A DNA stretch of 64,000 nucleotides from contig CAJTDD010000004.1 in NCBI GenBank assembly GCA_910574885.1, positions 62,001 to 126,000 on the forward strand, read 5' to 3'. Positions within the stretch are counted from its first letter, which is position 1. Each line of letters starts with the position of its first letter. The DNA is from Lachnospiraceae bacterium (GTDB lineage: Bacteria > Bacillota > Clostridia > Lachnospirales > Lachnospiraceae). Shown piece by piece: positions 33,867 through 44,624 of the stretch. Under the pieces are notes generated by a model. The model was not told the origin of the DNA, searched no databases, and saw only the letters and a list, made by a program, of their open reading frames with translations. Position numbers and translations under genes: made by a program.

Positions 33867-34448
33867 TTAACGGCTCTTGATGACTTCGTCAATCAGCCCG
33901 TACTCCTTCGCTTCCTCTGCCGACATGAAATTATCCCTGTCCGTATCTTCACTGATGATTTCAATCGGTTGTCCCGTATTCTCTGATAATATTCGGTTCA
34001 ATCTCTCGCGGGTGCGTAAGATATGCTTCGCGGCAATCTCAATCTCCGTTGCCTGTCCCCGCGCTCCTCCTGACGGTTGATGGATCATGATTTCAGCATT
34101 GGGCAGAGCCAGCCTCTTTCCCTTCGTCCCGCCTGCCAGCAGGAAGGAACCCATACTTGCCGCCATACCGATACAGATCGTCTCAATATCACACTTGATA
34201 TACTGCATCGTGTCATAAATCGCAAGGCCTGCCGTCACAGACCCTCCCGGGCTGTTGATATACAAGTGGATATCCTTCTCCGGATCTTCCGCCTCTAAGA
34301 ATAAAAGCTGTGCAACGACAACACTTGCCGATACGTCGGACACTTCCTCCCCGAGAAAAATAATCCGGTCTTTCAATAATCTTGAATAAATGTCGTAGGA
34401 GCGTTCCCCACGGCTTGTCTGTTCAATGACATAAGGTACTAAACTCAT
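33867..34448 (-). CDS. clpP: ATP-dependent Clp protease proteolytic subunit ClpP
   Basis: A 193-residue serine protease with the catalytic serine in [11 protein letters not shown], histidine in [10 protein letters not shown] and aspartate in [10 protein letters not shown]. It starts after GGGAGGCAGATAC and lies 28 bases after tig and 40 before clpX, so the three form an operon for trigger factor and ClpXP. It forms a tetradecameric chamber that degrades unfolded polypeptides. Confidence 0.97.
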   Translation of the reverse strand: MSLVPYVIEQTSRGERSYDIYSRLLKDRIIFLGEEVSDVSASVVVAQLLFLEAEDPEKDIHLYINSPGGSVTAGLAIYDTMQYIKCDIETICIGMAASMGSFLLAGGTKGKRLALPNAEIMIHQPSGGARGQATEIEIAAKHILRTRERLNRILSENTGQPIEIISEDTDRDNFMSAEEAKEYGLIDEVIKSR

Positions 34449-34476
34449 GTATCTGCCTCCCTATCTGCGACAGCGA

Positions 34477-35763
34477 TTATTTTTCCACGGCGTTCTCAAC
34501 AAGGAATGTAATCGCTTCCTGAACTGCGATATCTTCCTTCATGCGCGCTTTCTCTTTGTCGCCCATCGTCTCTTTCATCTTATCTGCGTCCATCCGGTAC
34601 ATCTCTGCCATCTTCTGAATCTCTTCGTCTAATCTTTCCTCGCTGACTTCGATATTCTCAGCCTTCACGATTGCCTCCAGCACCAGACGGGTCTCAATGC
34701 TCTTTTCAGCCTGCGGCCTCATATCTTCTAACAGCTTCTCGGCAGATAACCCTGTGAACTGGAAATACTGCTCCATCGTAAGTCCCTGGCCCTTGATTCT
34801 CCGTGAGAAATCTTCTGCCATCTGTGACACCTGTGTCTCAATCATCGCCTCAGGAAGCTCATACTGTGCATTCTCCACAGCCTGCTCTACCGCTTCATCC
34901 TCCTGCTTCTCCTTACCCTCGGACTCCTTCTTCTGGGCAATGCTCTTTTTCAGGTCTTCCTTATACTCTTCTAACGTATCGAACTCAGATACCTCGGATG
35001 CGAACTCGTCGTCAATCTCCGGAATCTCCTTCGCCTTAATCTCATGTACCTTGCACTGGAACACAGCTTCCTTGCCCTGCAGGTCTTTTGCATGGTACTC
35101 CTCCGGGAATGTCACCTTAACTTCCACGTCCACGCCTGCATTGACGCCAATCAGCTGCTCTTCAAATCCCGGGATAAAAGAACCGGATCCAATTACCAGC
35201 GGATGGTTCTCTCCCTTGCCGCCCTCGAAGGCAACGCCGTCTACGAACCCTTCATAGTCGAGGATTACTTCATCTCCATCCTGAACCGGACGGTCTTCTA
35301 CCGTAACCTTTCTCGCATTCTTCTCCGCCTCTTCCGTAAGCCTTGCATCAATCTCTTCGTCCGTTACATCCGTAGAATACTTTTCCACTTCCAGCCCCTT
35401 ATACTGCCCAAGGGTCACTTCCGGCTTCAGCGCAACCGTAGCCGTAAAGATGAACGGCTTCCCTTTCTCAATCTGTACGACATCAATCTGAGGCCTGGAT
35501 ACGATATCCTCCTCACACTCATCGTAGGCTTCCCCATATGCCTTAGGAATCAGCTCATTGGCCGCATCATCAAAGAAAATCTCTGCGCCGTACATCTTCT
35601 CAACCATCTGGCGCGGAACCTTTCCCTTACGGAACCCCGGAATTGCAATTCTGTTCTTCTGCTTCTTATATGCACTCTGAAGCGCTTTTTCAAAATCATC
35701 GGCAGAAACTTCGATTGTAAGTTTCGCCATGTTTTTCTCTAACTTCTCTACCTGTAAGCTCAT
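34477..35763 (-). CDS. tig: Trigger factor
   Basis: A 428-residue ribosome-associated chaperone with the N-terminal ribosome-binding signature (GFRKGKVPRQMVEK), a central FKBP-type peptidyl-prolyl isomerase domain (PVQDGDEVILDYEGFVDG) and a long helical C-terminal domain. It starts after CAGGAGGAAATGGTAG. It heads the tig-clpP-clpX unit and assists nascent-chain folding. Confidence 0.96.
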   Translation of the reverse strand: MSLQVEKLEKNMAKLTIEVSADDFEKALQSAYKKQKNRIAIPGFRKGKVPRQMVEKMYGAEIFFDDAANELIPKAYGEAYDECEEDIVSRPQIDVVQIEKGKPFIFTATVALKPEVTLGQYKGLEVEKYSTDVTDEEIDARLTEEAEKNARKVTVEDRPVQDGDEVILDYEGFVDGVAFEGGKGENHPLVIGSGSFIPGFEEQLIGVNAGVDVEVKVTFPEEYHAKDLQGKEAVFQCKVHEIKAKEIPEIDDEFASEVSEFDTLEEYKEDLKKSIAQKKESEGKEKQEDEAVEQAVENAQYELPEAMIETQVSQMAEDFSRRIKGQGLTMEQYFQFTGLSAEKLLEDMRPQAEKSIETRLVLEAIVKAENIEVSEERLDEEIQKMAEMYRMDADKMKETMGDKEKARMKEDIAVQEAITFLVENAVEK

Positions 35764-35850
35764 CTACCATTTCCTCCTGTTTCTATACTGTCCGCCGACA
35801 GTTAACATTCACCAAAGAAGTATAACACAAACCTCTCTAAATATCCAGTA

Positions 35851-36405
35851 TTATTTCGTCTCATATACGATGGATTCCGCAATCTCCTTCGCCTTTGCAG
35901 GTCCCGACAACACTTCAATCAGCTTTAATGCAAAATCAATCGCCGTACCCACGCCGCGGCTGGTGATGATGTTCCCGTCCACGGTGACGGCTCCGCCGGA
36001 AATCACTGCTCCCTGAATCTCCTTCTCCATGGAAGGGTAGCAGGAAACACGTTTTCCCTTCAAAAGCCCCATGTTGCCAAGCACTGTCGGAGCCGCACAG
36101 ATTGCGGCAATCTTCTTGCCCTCGTCATAGAATCCCTTCACAACCCGGCGCACCCCGGCATGGGCGTCTAAGTTCTTCGTCCCCGGCATCCCTCCTGGCA
36201 GCACAATCATGTCTGACTCGACAAAGTTCACTTCCTCGAACAAATCTTCCGTCTGCACATTGATTCCGTGCGCGCCGTGTACCGTATAATCTTCCATGAC
36301 AGAGACGGTGTCCACATAGATAGTCGCGCGCCTCAAAAGGTCCACGACGGTCAGGGCCTCCACCTCTTCAAATCCGTCCGCAAGGATTACACTCACTTTC
36401 TTCAT
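35851..36405 (-). CDS. DJ-1/PfpI family protein (ThiJ/YajL-like)
   Basis: A 184-residue DJ-1-fold protein: VILADGFEEVEALTVVDLLRR start, nucleophile elbow AAICAAPTVLGNMG with the conserved cysteine, and VILPGGMPGTKNL before it. Such proteins act as deglycases, chaperones or cysteine hydrolases; the exact role cannot be read. The gene is divergent from the CYTH gene and convergent with none; a plus-strand promoter lies in the gap. Confidence 0.85.
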   Translation of the reverse strand: MKKVSVILADGFEEVEALTVVDLLRRATIYVDTVSVMEDYTVHGAHGINVQTEDLFEEVNFVESDMIVLPGGMPGTKNLDAHAGVRRVVKGFYDEGKKIAAICAAPTVLGNMGLLKGKRVSCYPSMEKEIQGAVISGGAVTVDGNIITSRGVGTAIDFALKLIEVLSGPAKAKEIAESIVYETK

Positions 36406-36432
36406 ATTGGTCTTCCCCCTTCTATTTTCTCA

Positions 36433-36461
36433 TTTACATTTAGAATCTCTTATATTATGAT
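36433..36461 (+). promoter_or_regulatory. Promoter for the CYTH-domain gene
   Basis: TTTACA, a 17-base spacer and TATGAT lie about 60 bases before the CYTH start, in the divergent gap. Confidence 0.45.
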
Positions 36462-36523
36462 AATATCAGCGGTTCGGCTTCCTATGCAAATGCCGTCCGC
36501 AAATTTCAGACAGGAGGCATATA

Positions 36524-36967
36524 ATGGAAATCGAACGCAAATATCTCGTAGACAAACTCCCCGGACACATAGAGGATTATCCTTGCCGCATCATCTCCCA
36601 GGGATACTTAAATATTAACCCCGTCGTGCGTATCCGCCGGGATAACGACAAGTATGAGCTTACCTACAAATCAAAAGGCTTCATGGCAAGGCAGGAATAC
36701 AACCTTCCGCTCACCCGGGAAGCCTATGAACATCTTCTCACAAAAATCGACGGACGGCTGATTGAAAAAAGACGTTACATGATTCCGCTGGATCATGGGC
36801 TGACTGCGGAACTGGACGTCTTTGAAGGAACTCTGGCCCCGCTCATTCTCGTGGAGGTGGAATTTTCTTCAGAGGAGGAGGCCAATTCCTTCGTCCCTCC
36901 GTCCTGGTTCGGGGAAGACGTCACATTCTCCGGCAAGTACCATAACAGTAGCCTAAGCAAACAATAG
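36524..36967 (+). CDS. CYTH domain protein (triphosphate-binding)
   Basis: A 147-residue protein starting MEIERKYLVDKLP with the ExExK signature of the CYTH superfamily, followed by alternating charged strands (VRIRRDNDKYELTYKSKG, IEKRRYMIPL, TAELDVFEG, LVEVEF). The fold is a triphosphate tunnel; bacterial members are inorganic tri- or polyphosphatases. It starts after GGAGGCATATA and stands alone as a single gene. Confidence 0.85.
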   Translation: MEIERKYLVDKLPGHIEDYPCRIISQGYLNINPVVRIRRDNDKYELTYKSKGFMARQEYNLPLTREAYEHLLTKIDGRLIEKRRYMIPLDHGLTAELDVFEGTLAPLILVEVEFSSEEEANSFVPPSWFGEDVTFSGKYHNSSLSKQ

Positions 36968-37044
36968 TCCATACAGGCTGCGCATGCCGCCATCCGGATT
37001 CACGGCTTCCCATAGGCTGCCGTCTGCCTGAAAATCCCCGGACA

Positions 37045-38253
37045 TCAGTCTGACATTGCGAAGCCATCATGCACCGCATTCATTGCCTTGTCAATATCTT
37101 TTTTCGGCACCAGGACCGTAATACGGATTTCTGAGGTAGAAATCATATTGATATTGACTCTGGAATTATAAAGAGACTCGAACATCTTCGCGGCAACGCC
37201 GGGATTGCTCATCATCCCCGCCCCGACCACAGACAGTTTCGCCACATCTTCATTCCACGTAATGTCCTTGATGGTCAGCCGCTCCTTATTCTCTTCCAAC
37301 GTCCGGATTGCCGCCTCTAAGTCATCTGACGCTACCGTAAATGAAATATCTTTTGTCCCTTCCCGTCCCACAGACTGTAGAATAATATCCACATTGATAT
37401 TGTTCTTCGCCAGCGTATCGAAGATACGGAATGCGATTCCCGGCCTGTCTTCCACGCCGATCACGGAAATCCTTGCCGTATTCTTATCGGCAGCCACGCC
37501 CGTAACTAATAGTTTTTCCACTCCTTTTGCCTCCTTGACTACGGTTCCTTCCGAACGGTTCAGGCTGGACCGCACGACCAGTTCCACGTTGTATTTTTTC
37601 GCCATCTCCACCGAACGATTATGGAGTACCCGCGCCCCAAGGCTCGCCAGCTCCAGCATCTCGTCATAGGTAATGGTATCGATTTTTCTGGCGCTTTTCA
37701 CGACCCTTGGGTCCGCCGTATACACACCGTCCACGTCCGTATAAATCTCACATTTATCCGCATGCAGCACAGCCGCAAGGGCTACAGCCGTCGTATCCGA
37801 CCCTCCCCGTCCAAGGGTGGTCACGTCGTCGTACTTGTTCACCCCCTGAAACCCGGTCACAATTACAATCTTCCGGGAATCCAGTTCATGGAGGATACGC
37901 TCCGTCTCCACACGCTTAAATCTTGCATTGCCGTACCGGGAGGTAGAATGCATCCGTACTTGAAAGGCATTCAGGGATACAGCCGGGACGTCTAAAGACT
38001 GCATCGCCATCGCCATCAGCGACACCGATACCTGCTCCCCTGTGGTCAGCAGCATATCAAGCTCCCGCTTCTTTGCCTTCGGGTTGATGGTCTGGGCAAG
38101 AGAAAGCAAATCGTCCGTCGTATCTCCCATGGCGGACAACACGACCACCACGTCATGTCCTTCCTTATAATCTTCGATGCACCTTCTGGCAACGTTAAAA
38201 ATCCTCTCTTTGTTCGCTACGGAGCTGCCTCCGAATTTCTTCACTATCAGCAT
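37045..38253 (-). CDS. lysC: Aspartate kinase
   Basis: A 402-residue aspartokinase: KKFGGSSVANKERI at the start, the FQGVNKYDDVTTLGRGGSDTTAV block, DVDGVYTADPR, and two C-terminal ACT domains (ISVIGVEDRPGIAFRIF and LSVVGAGMMSNPGVAAKMF) for feedback control. It makes aspartyl phosphate for lysine, methionine and threonine synthesis. Its ATG overlaps the stop of the upstream iPGM-like gene by seven bases; the operon order is hom, apgM-like, lysC. Confidence 0.95.
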   Translation of the reverse strand: MLIVKKFGGSSVANKERIFNVARRCIEDYKEGHDVVVVLSAMGDTTDDLLSLAQTINPKAKKRELDMLLTTGEQVSVSLMAMAMQSLDVPAVSLNAFQVRMHSTSRYGNARFKRVETERILHELDSRKIVIVTGFQGVNKYDDVTTLGRGGSDTTAVALAAVLHADKCEIYTDVDGVYTADPRVVKSARKIDTITYDEMLELASLGARVLHNRSVEMAKKYNVELVVRSSLNRSEGTVVKEAKGVEKLLVTGVAADKNTARISVIGVEDRPGIAFRIFDTLAKNNINVDIILQSVGREGTKDISFTVASDDLEAAIRTLEENKERLTIKDITWNEDVAKLSVVGAGMMSNPGVAAKMFESLYNSRVNINMISTSEIRITVLVPKKDIDKAMNAVHDGFAMSD

Positions 38254-39458
38254 AGTCCCTCCTGCAAAAGATGTTCCATTAACCGGTATCCGTCCTGATA
38301 GTACCTTCCTGTCAGGGCGGCGGTCTTCTCGGAATATTCTTCCGCTCCTTTTATGGATTTCGTACTGTCATACAATAGATAAGGAACCGGCTCCCCTGTA
38401 TGGGTACGGACTTCAATGGGAGTCGGGTGGTCCGGAAGGAGCAGAAGCCGGAAATCTTCCCCTGACTCCTCAAGCCCCCTGACTACGGTTCCCAATACCT
38501 TCTCATCTACATTTTCTATGGCAGTTACCTTGTCTTCTGTCTTTCCCTGATGCCCCATCTCATCCGGCGCCTCCACATGGATATACGCAAAATCATAGCC
38601 GTCTTTTGTAAGGGCATCCACCGCAGCTTTCGCTTTTCCTTCATAGTTGGTGTGAAGCCCTCCGTTGGCGCCTTCCACAAGGATTCGGTCCATACCTGCC
38701 CCGACTGCAATCCCTTTCAGCAAATCCACTGCGGAAATCATCACGCTTTTCTTCCCGGTCCGTTCCTCAAAAGACGTAAGCGCAGGTTTCTTCCCCGCGC
38801 CCCAGAACCATGCCGAATTCGCAGGTTTCAATCCCTTTTTTCTCCGTGCTTCATTGAGCGGATGGGATTTTAATATCTCATAGCTTCTCTCCATCATATC
38901 CCGCAAGATTCTGTCTTCCGGAAGATACGCTCCGATCCGCTGTGTCAGGATATCGTGGGGCGGGGTCAGTTCTGCCGTCTTGCCATTCTTCTGAATCAGA
39001 AGGTGGCGGTAACTGGTACCCACATAGAACCCATATCCCTCTGCCCCAATCCCTTCTTTCAACGCTTCTATCAATACAGCCGCATCCGCCGTGTCGATCT
39101 CGTCAGAGCTGTGGTCTAAGATGGTCTGTTCTTCATAAGCTGCGTCCTCCTCCGACAATGACACCAAATTACACCGGAAAGACACGTCCGTATCCTCCAT
39201 ATCCACGCCGATGCTCAGCGCCTCTAACGGAGATCTGCCCGTATAGTAGACCCTGGGGTCATAACCCATAACCGACAGGTTCGCCGTATCGCTCCCCGGC
39301 GCCATCCCCTCCGGAACCATAGACGCCATGCCAAGCTCTGACACCGGCGCAAGACTGTCCATGAACGGAGTATGCGCCGCCTCAAGGGTCGTCCTTCCCC
39401 CCAGCTTCTCAAGAGGTCTTCCCGCCATCCCGTCGCTCAGAATAATTACATATTTCAT
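38247..39458 (-). CDS. apgM: Cofactor-independent phosphoglycerate mutase family protein, candidate homoserine kinase analogue
   Basis: From ATG 39,458 (MKYVIILSDGMAGRPLEKL) the product is 403 residues. It has the alkaline phosphatase-superfamily motifs of archaeal-type ApgM: the metal-binding Asp-Gly in SDGMAGRP, GSDTANLSVMGYDPRVYYTGRSPLEA, and later DHPTPIEVRTHTGEPVP. In Bacteroides and some Clostridia this protein has been proposed as a functional homoserine kinase, replacing thrB. Its place between hom and lysC, overlapping lysC, supports that here. Glycolytic mutase activity cannot be excluded. Confidence 0.85.
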   Translation of the reverse strand: MKYVIILSDGMAGRPLEKLGGRTTLEAAHTPFMDSLAPVSELGMASMVPEGMAPGSDTANLSVMGYDPRVYYTGRSPLEALSIGVDMEDTDVSFRCNLVSLSEEDAAYEEQTILDHSSDEIDTADAAVLIEALKEGIGAEGYGFYVGTSYRHLLIQKNGKTAELTPPHDILTQRIGAYLPEDRILRDMMERSYEILKSHPLNEARRKKGLKPANSAWFWGAGKKPALTSFEERTGKKSVMISAVDLLKGIAVGAGMDRILVEGANGGLHTNYEGKAKAAVDALTKDGYDFAYIHVEAPDEMGHQGKTEDKVTAIENVDEKVLGTVVRGLEESGEDFRLLLLPDHPTPIEVRTHTGEPVPYLLYDSTKSIKGAEEYSEKTAALTGRYYQDGYRLMEHLLQEGLC

Positions 39459-39504
39459 TGTTATCTCACCCCCATTTTCTCTTATCGGACACGTAACGCA
39501 AGGG

Positions 39505-40728
39505 CTATCCTTCCACACGTATCATGTGCAGAATCTCATCTCTGTAGATATTTGCCCTGGTCGCATAGTCTCCCTCCATCATGACCGGAGTGACAAACCC
39601 AAATTCTCCCTCAAGTTCTTTTACTTCCACCACTTCGATCTCCCCAAAGGAATCCCTAAGCTTTGGCAGCATCTCCTCTTTTTCTCCCTTGATACGTACA
39701 AAGAAGCGGCGTTTCGCATCTGCTTTATCCTCAAGTTTGAGCTTCTCCTGTTTCCACATGGTCATAATATTCCGGTTCAGATGCTTTGCCGCATCCACCA
39801 CGTCCGCCACTACAGCGCTGGCCGTCGGAAGCTTTCCCGCGCCGCTGCCGTAGAACATGGCGTCGCCAAGAACATTTCCATGTACGAAAATGGAATTAAA
39901 TACCCCGTTCACATTATAGAGGGGGTGCTGCGGATACAGCATACAGGGAGCCACGATGGCATGGAGCCTGTTTCCCCCATGGCGTTTGCTGGACGCCAGA
40001 AGCTTGATGGTGGTTCCCATTGCCCGGGCATACTTCATATCCTCCACTGTAATTTCGGTAATTCCTTCACAGTAAATATCCTCGAAATCCACCTGCTGCC
40101 CGGAAATCAGCGAAGACAGAATCGCAATCTTCCTGCAGGCGTCATACCCTTCTACGTCCGCCTCAGGATTTCTCTCCGCATAACCGTTGGCCTGCGCTTC
40201 TTTTAAGACCGTATCGTAGTCCGCTCCCTCATAGAACATCTTTGTCAGCATATAGTTGGTGGTTCCATTCAGGATGCCTGTGATTTCCTCAATCTCATCT
40301 GCCGTCAGGGAAGAATTGAGAGGGCGGATAATGGGTATTCCGCCGCCAACGCTGGCCTCAAACAGGAAATTAATGTTCTGCTCCTCGGCAATGGACAGAA
40401 GCTCTGCCCCATGCTTTGCCACCAACGCCTTGTTGGACGTGGCCACGCTCTTTCCCGCCTGGAGACATCGCTTTACGAAGGTATAAGCAGGCTCAATGCC
40501 CCCCATCACCTCCACCACAATCTGAATCTCGTCGTCCCCAATAATCGTCTCGAAATCATGGATAATCTTCTCCTGTACAGGATCTCCTGGAAAATCCCGC
40601 AAGTCCAGCACATACTTGATATTCAGCTCATCCCCGATTCTCTGGTTGATACGCGCGCCGTTGGTGTTCACTACCTCCACAACGCCGGAGCCTACCGTCC
40701 CATACCCCATAACTGCTATATTTACCAT
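39505..40728 (-). CDS. hom: Homoserine dehydrogenase
   Basis: A 407-residue enzyme: N-terminal Rossmann fold (VNIAVMGYGTVGSGVVEVV), catalytic domain with the EASVGGGIPIIRPL and GILNGTTNYMLTKM blocks, EVDVEGYDACRKIAIL, and a C-terminal ACT-like region (FFVRIKGEKEEML) for threonine feedback. It reduces aspartate semialdehyde to homoserine. It begins after GGAGGGACAGCAAG and is the first gene of the hom-apgM-lysC unit, 36 bases after prfB. Confidence 0.95.
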   Translation of the reverse strand: MVNIAVMGYGTVGSGVVEVVNTNGARINQRIGDELNIKYVLDLRDFPGDPVQEKIIHDFETIIGDDEIQIVVEVMGGIEPAYTFVKRCLQAGKSVATSNKALVAKHGAELLSIAEEQNINFLFEASVGGGIPIIRPLNSSLTADEIEEITGILNGTTNYMLTKMFYEGADYDTVLKEAQANGYAERNPEADVEGYDACRKIAILSSLISGQQVDFEDIYCEGITEITVEDMKYARAMGTTIKLLASSKRHGGNRLHAIVAPCMLYPQHPLYNVNGVFNSIFVHGNVLGDAMFYGSGAGKLPTASAVVADVVDAAKHLNRNIMTMWKQEKLKLEDKADAKRRFFVRIKGEKEEMLPKLRDSFGEIEVVEVKELEGEFGFVTPVMMEGDYATRANIYRDEILHMIRVEG

Positions 40729-40763
40729 CTTGCTGTCCCTCCTCTAACTATTCACTGGCTGTT

Positions 40764-41871
40764 TCAGATATTCACTGACTGTTTCAGATATGCGTTCATG
40801 AACAGATCAATACCGCCGTCTAAGACCGCCGTCACATTGCTGTTCTCCACATTGGTCCTGTGGTCCTTCACCATGGTATAAGGCTGCATCACATAAGAAC
40901 GAATCTGGTTTCCAAATCCGATTTCCTTCACTTCACCACGGATATCCGAAACCTTGTCCGCCTGTTCCTGTTCCTTCAAAAGCTGTAATTTTACCTTCAA
41001 CATCTGCATTGCCTTCTCTTTGTTGTGGTGCTGGGAACGCTCGTTCTGGCACTGCACTACAATCCCCGTAGGCAGATGGGTAATGCGGATTGCCGATGAC
41101 GTTTTATTAACATGCTGCCCTCCCGCGCCGCTTGCCCGGTACGTGTCAATCTTCAAATCATCCTCTGCAATCTCAATATCAATCTCATCCTCAATATCCG
41201 GCACTACGTCGCAGGACGCAAAGGAAGTCTGCCGCTTTCCCGCCGCATTGAATGGAGAAATCCGCACTAAACGGTGGACGCCCTTTTCTGATTTCAGATA
41301 GCCGTAAGCATTCTCTCCATTTACCTCAAAGGTTATGGCTTTGATGCCCGTGATATCCCCGTCCAGATAGTCAAGCACCTGGATTGAGAATCCCTTCCTC
41401 TCCGACCATCGGCTGTACATCCGGTAGAGCATGCTGGCCCAGTCACAGGATTCCGTCCCGCCCGCACCTGCATGAATGGTCACAATGGCATTACAGGAAT
41501 CATATTCTCCCGACAAAAGCGTCTGAATACGAAGCCCCTCGAACACTGCCTCGAACTCCTGAATCTCCGTCCAGATTTCTTCCGCCATGGAAGCGTCGTT
41601 TTCCTCGTATCCCATCTCAATCAACAGGTTGATATCATCGTAAGCCGTATACAGCTTCTTGATGGTATCCACCTGCTCTTCCAGAGTTTTCAGTTCCTTC
41701 ATGAACCGCTGGGACTCTTCCGGATCGTCCCAGAAGCCCGGCTCCTCTATCTTGTGCTGCAGTTCCTCAATCCGTCTTTCCTTCCCTGCCAGGTCAAAGT
41801 GAATCCCTCATCTCGGCAAGAGGTTCTTCATATGCATTCATCAGTGTCTTGAACTGATCTAATTCAACCAT
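40764..41871 (-). CDS. prfB: Peptide chain release factor 2, with programmed +1 frameshift
   Basis: The gene begins at ATG 41,871 after GAGGTGATAAG and reads 25 codons (MVELDQFKTLMNAYEEPLAE, MRDSL) to an in-frame TGA at 41,794-41,796. A +1 shift on CTT-TGA-C continues as FDLAGKERRIEELQ. The rest has the UGA-reading SPF loop (RISPFNAAGKRQTSF) and the peptidyl-hydrolase GGQ motif (SGAGGQHVNKT). The full protein is about 368 residues. RF2 terminates at UGA and UAA and controls its own level by this frameshift. It follows secA by 45 bases. Confidence 0.95.
41793..41808 (-). promoter_or_regulatory. prfB: Programmed +1 frameshift site of prfB
   Basis: On the minus strand AGGGATTCACTTTGAC combines a Shine-Dalgarno-like AGGG, the slippery CTT and the weak stop TGA followed by C, as in classical prfB autoregulation. 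Efficient termination at TGA by RF2 prevents the shift. Confidence 0.9.
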
Positions 41872-41915
41872 CTTATCACCTCTTTCTTATATTCTTTCTA
41901 TCTATAGCTACTTAG

Positions 41916-44483
41916 CTATTTACGCCCGCAGCACTGCTTATACTTCTTCCCGCTTCCGCACGGACATGGATCGTTGGGGTATACCTTCTTATCCGCCCGT
42001 TTCTTAGGCGCCCGCGCAGCGCTTTCATCCCGGTTGGTTCCTGTCACCTTCGCCACCTGCTCACGCTCTACCTTCTGCTCGATACGGATATGGAACAACG
42101 CCCGGATGGTATCCGCCGCAATCCCCTTCGTCATCTCGTCGAACATGTCGTATCCCAGCATCTTGTACTCTACCTTAGGGTCACGCTGACCGTAAGCCTG
42201 CAGTCCAATTCCCTGACGGAGCTGATCCATGTCGTCGATGTGCGCCATCCACTTTGCGTCAATCACCTTCAACAGGAAGACACGCTCCACTTCACGGACA
42301 TGCTCCGGCTCCGGGAATTCGGATTCCTTCGCCTCATACGCCTTTGCCGCACGTTCTTTCAGCAGATGCTTCAATTCCTTCTGCCCCATTCCTCTTACGT
42401 CTTCTTCCGTGACCGCCGCAATCGGTATGGTATTGTGAATCGTCAGGTTCAGCTCTGCCAGGTTCCACTCGTCATAATCCTGGTCCTTTCCAGTCACCAT
42501 ATCTACCACATTTTCCACATATTCATTCATCATATGGAAAATGGAATCCCGCATATTCTCTCCGTCCAGTACCCGGCGTCTCTCTTCGTAAATAATCTCT
42601 CTCTGCTCATTCATGACCTGGTCATAATCCAGCAGATTCTTACGGATTCCAAAGTTATTCGCCTCAATCTTCTGTTGCGCCTTCTCAATGGCGCTTGAGA
42701 GCATCTTATGCTCAATCTGCTCCCCGTCTTCCACGCCAAGAGCCGTAAATATACTCATCAGCCTTTCTGAGCCGAACAGACGCATCAAATCATCCTCCAG
42801 GGAAATATAGAATCTGGATTCTCCCGGGTCTCCCTGACGTCCGGAACGTCCTCTTAACTGATTGTCGATACGTCTGGACTCATGCCGCTCCGTTCCGATG
42901 ATTTTAAGACCTCCGGCCGCCTTCGCCTCGTCGTCCAGCTTGATATCCGTACCACGTCCCGCCATATTCGTAGCGATAGTCACGGCGTCATGAATACCTG
43001 CCTGCGCCACAATCTCCGCCTCCATCTCATGGAACTTGGCATTCAGCACGTTATGTTTGATTCCCCGCCGTTTCAGCATACCGCTCAAAAGCTCAGAATT
43101 TTCAATGGTAATCGTACCAACCAGTACCGGCTGATGCCTGCTGTGGGCCTCTTCGATGGCGTCGCAGACTGCTTTAAACTTCTCCTTCTGGGTCTTATAC
43201 ACGGCGTCTTCCAAATCTTTCCTCTGTACCGGCACGTTGGTCGGAATCTCAATGACGTCCATCCCGTAAATCTCACGGAACTCCTTCTCCTCCGTCAGCG
43301 CCGTACCGGTCATACCCGCCTTCTTTGCAAACTTGTTGAACAAGTTCTGGAAGGTGATGGTGGCAAGGGTCTTGCTCTCCCGCTTCACCTTCACATGCTC
43401 CTTCGCCTCGATTGCCTGATGCAGACCATCCGAATAACGGCGTCCCGGCATGATACGCCCGGTGAACTCGTCTACAATCAGGACTTCGTCCTCTTTCACC
43501 ACATAATCCTTGTCCTTGAACATCAGATTGTGGGCGCGCAGCGCCAGGATGATATTATGCTGAATCTCTAAGTTCTCCGAATCCGCAAGGTTCTCGATAT
43601 GGAAGAACTTTTCCACCTTCTGTACACCGTCTTCTGTCAGGTTGATATTCTTCTCCTTCTCATTGACGATAAAGTCTCCAGTCTCCTCAATCTCCTCGCC
43701 CATAATGGCGTTCATCTTGCTGAATTCGCCGCTGGCTTCCCCCCGCTCTAACTGGCGTGCTAAGATGTCGCAGGCCTCATAAAGCTTCGTGGACTTGCCG
43801 CTCTGCCCAGAAATAATCAGAGGCGTACGGGCTTCGTCAATCAGTACGGAATCCACCTCGTCGATGATGGCATATTTCAAGCCTCTCTGCACAAGCTGTT
43901 CCTTGTAAATGACCATGTTGTCCCTCAGGTAGTCGAACCCAAGTTCATTGTTGGTCACGTAAGTTATGTCACAATTGTACGCGGCGCGGCGCTCGTCATT
44001 GTCCATGCCGTTAAGTACGACGCCTACGGTCAGCCCCAAAAATTCATGTACCTGTCCCATCCATTCGGCGTCACGCTTTGCCAGATAGTCGTTGACCGTT
44101 ACCACATGTACGCCCTCTCCCGTCAGGGCATTTAAGTAAGCCGGAAGGGTGGATACCAGCGTCTTTCCTTCACCGGTACGCATCTCGGAAATACGCCCCT
44201 GATGCAGGATAATACCGCCGATAATCTGGACGCGGAAATGCCGCATCCCCAGCACACGCACAGACGCCTCCCTTACGACGGCATACGCCTCGGGCAGGAT
44301 ATCGTCAAGAGTGGCTTCGCCGCTTGTAAGCCTCTCCTTAAATTCTCTGGTCTTATCCTTTAATTCACTGTCCGAAAGCTTCTGCATCTCCGGCTCAAGA
44401 GCCTCCACTGCGTCTACAATCGGATAGATTCTCTTTAACTCATTCTCACTATGTGTTCCAAATAATTTCTGCATTAACCCCAT
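41916..44483 (-). CDS. secA: Preprotein translocase ATPase SecA
   Basis: An 855-residue SecA: the DEAD motor with [11 protein letters not shown] and [19 protein letters not shown], preprotein cross-linking domain, second motor domain ([18 protein letters not shown]), helical scaffold and a C-terminal zinc-binding SEC-C motif ([13 protein letters not shown]). It drives Sec-dependent protein export. It starts after AAGGAGCTATCCGAT and is preceded by a good promoter at 44,536-44,564. prfB follows at 45 bases. Confidence 0.97.
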   Translation of the reverse strand: MGLMQKLFGTHSENELKRIYPIVDAVEALEPEMQKLSDSELKDKTREFKERLTSGEATLDDILPEAYAVVREASVRVLGMRHFRVQIIGGIILHQGRISEMRTGEGKTLVSTLPAYLNALTGEGVHVVTVNDYLAKRDAEWMGQVHEFLGLTVGVVLNGMDNDERRAAYNCDITYVTNNELGFDYLRDNMVIYKEQLVQRGLKYAIIDEVDSVLIDEARTPLIISGQSGKSTKLYEACDILARQLERGEASGEFSKMNAIMGEEIEETGDFIVNEKEKNINLTEDGVQKVEKFFHIENLADSENLEIQHNIILALRAHNLMFKDKDYVVKEDEVLIVDEFTGRIMPGRRYSDGLHQAIEAKEHVKVKRESKTLATITFQNLFNKFAKKAGMTGTALTEEKEFREIYGMDVIEIPTNVPVQRKDLEDAVYKTQKEKFKAVCDAIEEAHSRHQPVLVGTITIENSELLSGMLKRRGIKHNVLNAKFHEMEAEIVAQAGIHDAVTIATNMAGRGTDIKLDDEAKAAGGLKIIGTERHESRRIDNQLRGRSGRQGDPGESRFYISLEDDLMRLFGSERLMSIFTALGVEDGEQIEHKMLSSAIEKAQQKIEANNFGIRKNLLDYDQVMNEQREIIYEERRRVLDGENMRDSIFHMMNEYVENVVDMVTGKDQDYDEWNLAELNLTIHNTIPIAAVTEEDVRGMGQKELKHLLKERAAKAYEAKESEFPEPEHVREVERVFLLKVIDAKWMAHIDDMDQLRQGIGLQAYGQRDPKVEYKMLGYDMFDEMTKGIAADTIRALFHIRIEQKVEREQVAKVTGTNRDESAARAPKKRADKKVYPNDPCPCGSGKKYKQCCGRK

Positions 44484-44535
44484 ATCGGATAGCTCCTTAT
44501 CACTAATTTAGCCATGGTAAACCACTTTATCCTAC

Positions 44536-44564
44536 ATAATAACACTATCTATAAGTCAATTCAA
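44536..44564 (-). promoter_or_regulatory. Promoter of secA
   Basis: The minus strand carries TTGAAT, a 17-base spacer and TATTAT, about 50 bases before the secA start codon. Confidence 0.6.
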
Positions 44565-44624
44565 CTAATTTATAAAGTGTTTACAAACTGTTAATTTTCC
44601 GTTTGTATCCATTTTAAGGGTATA

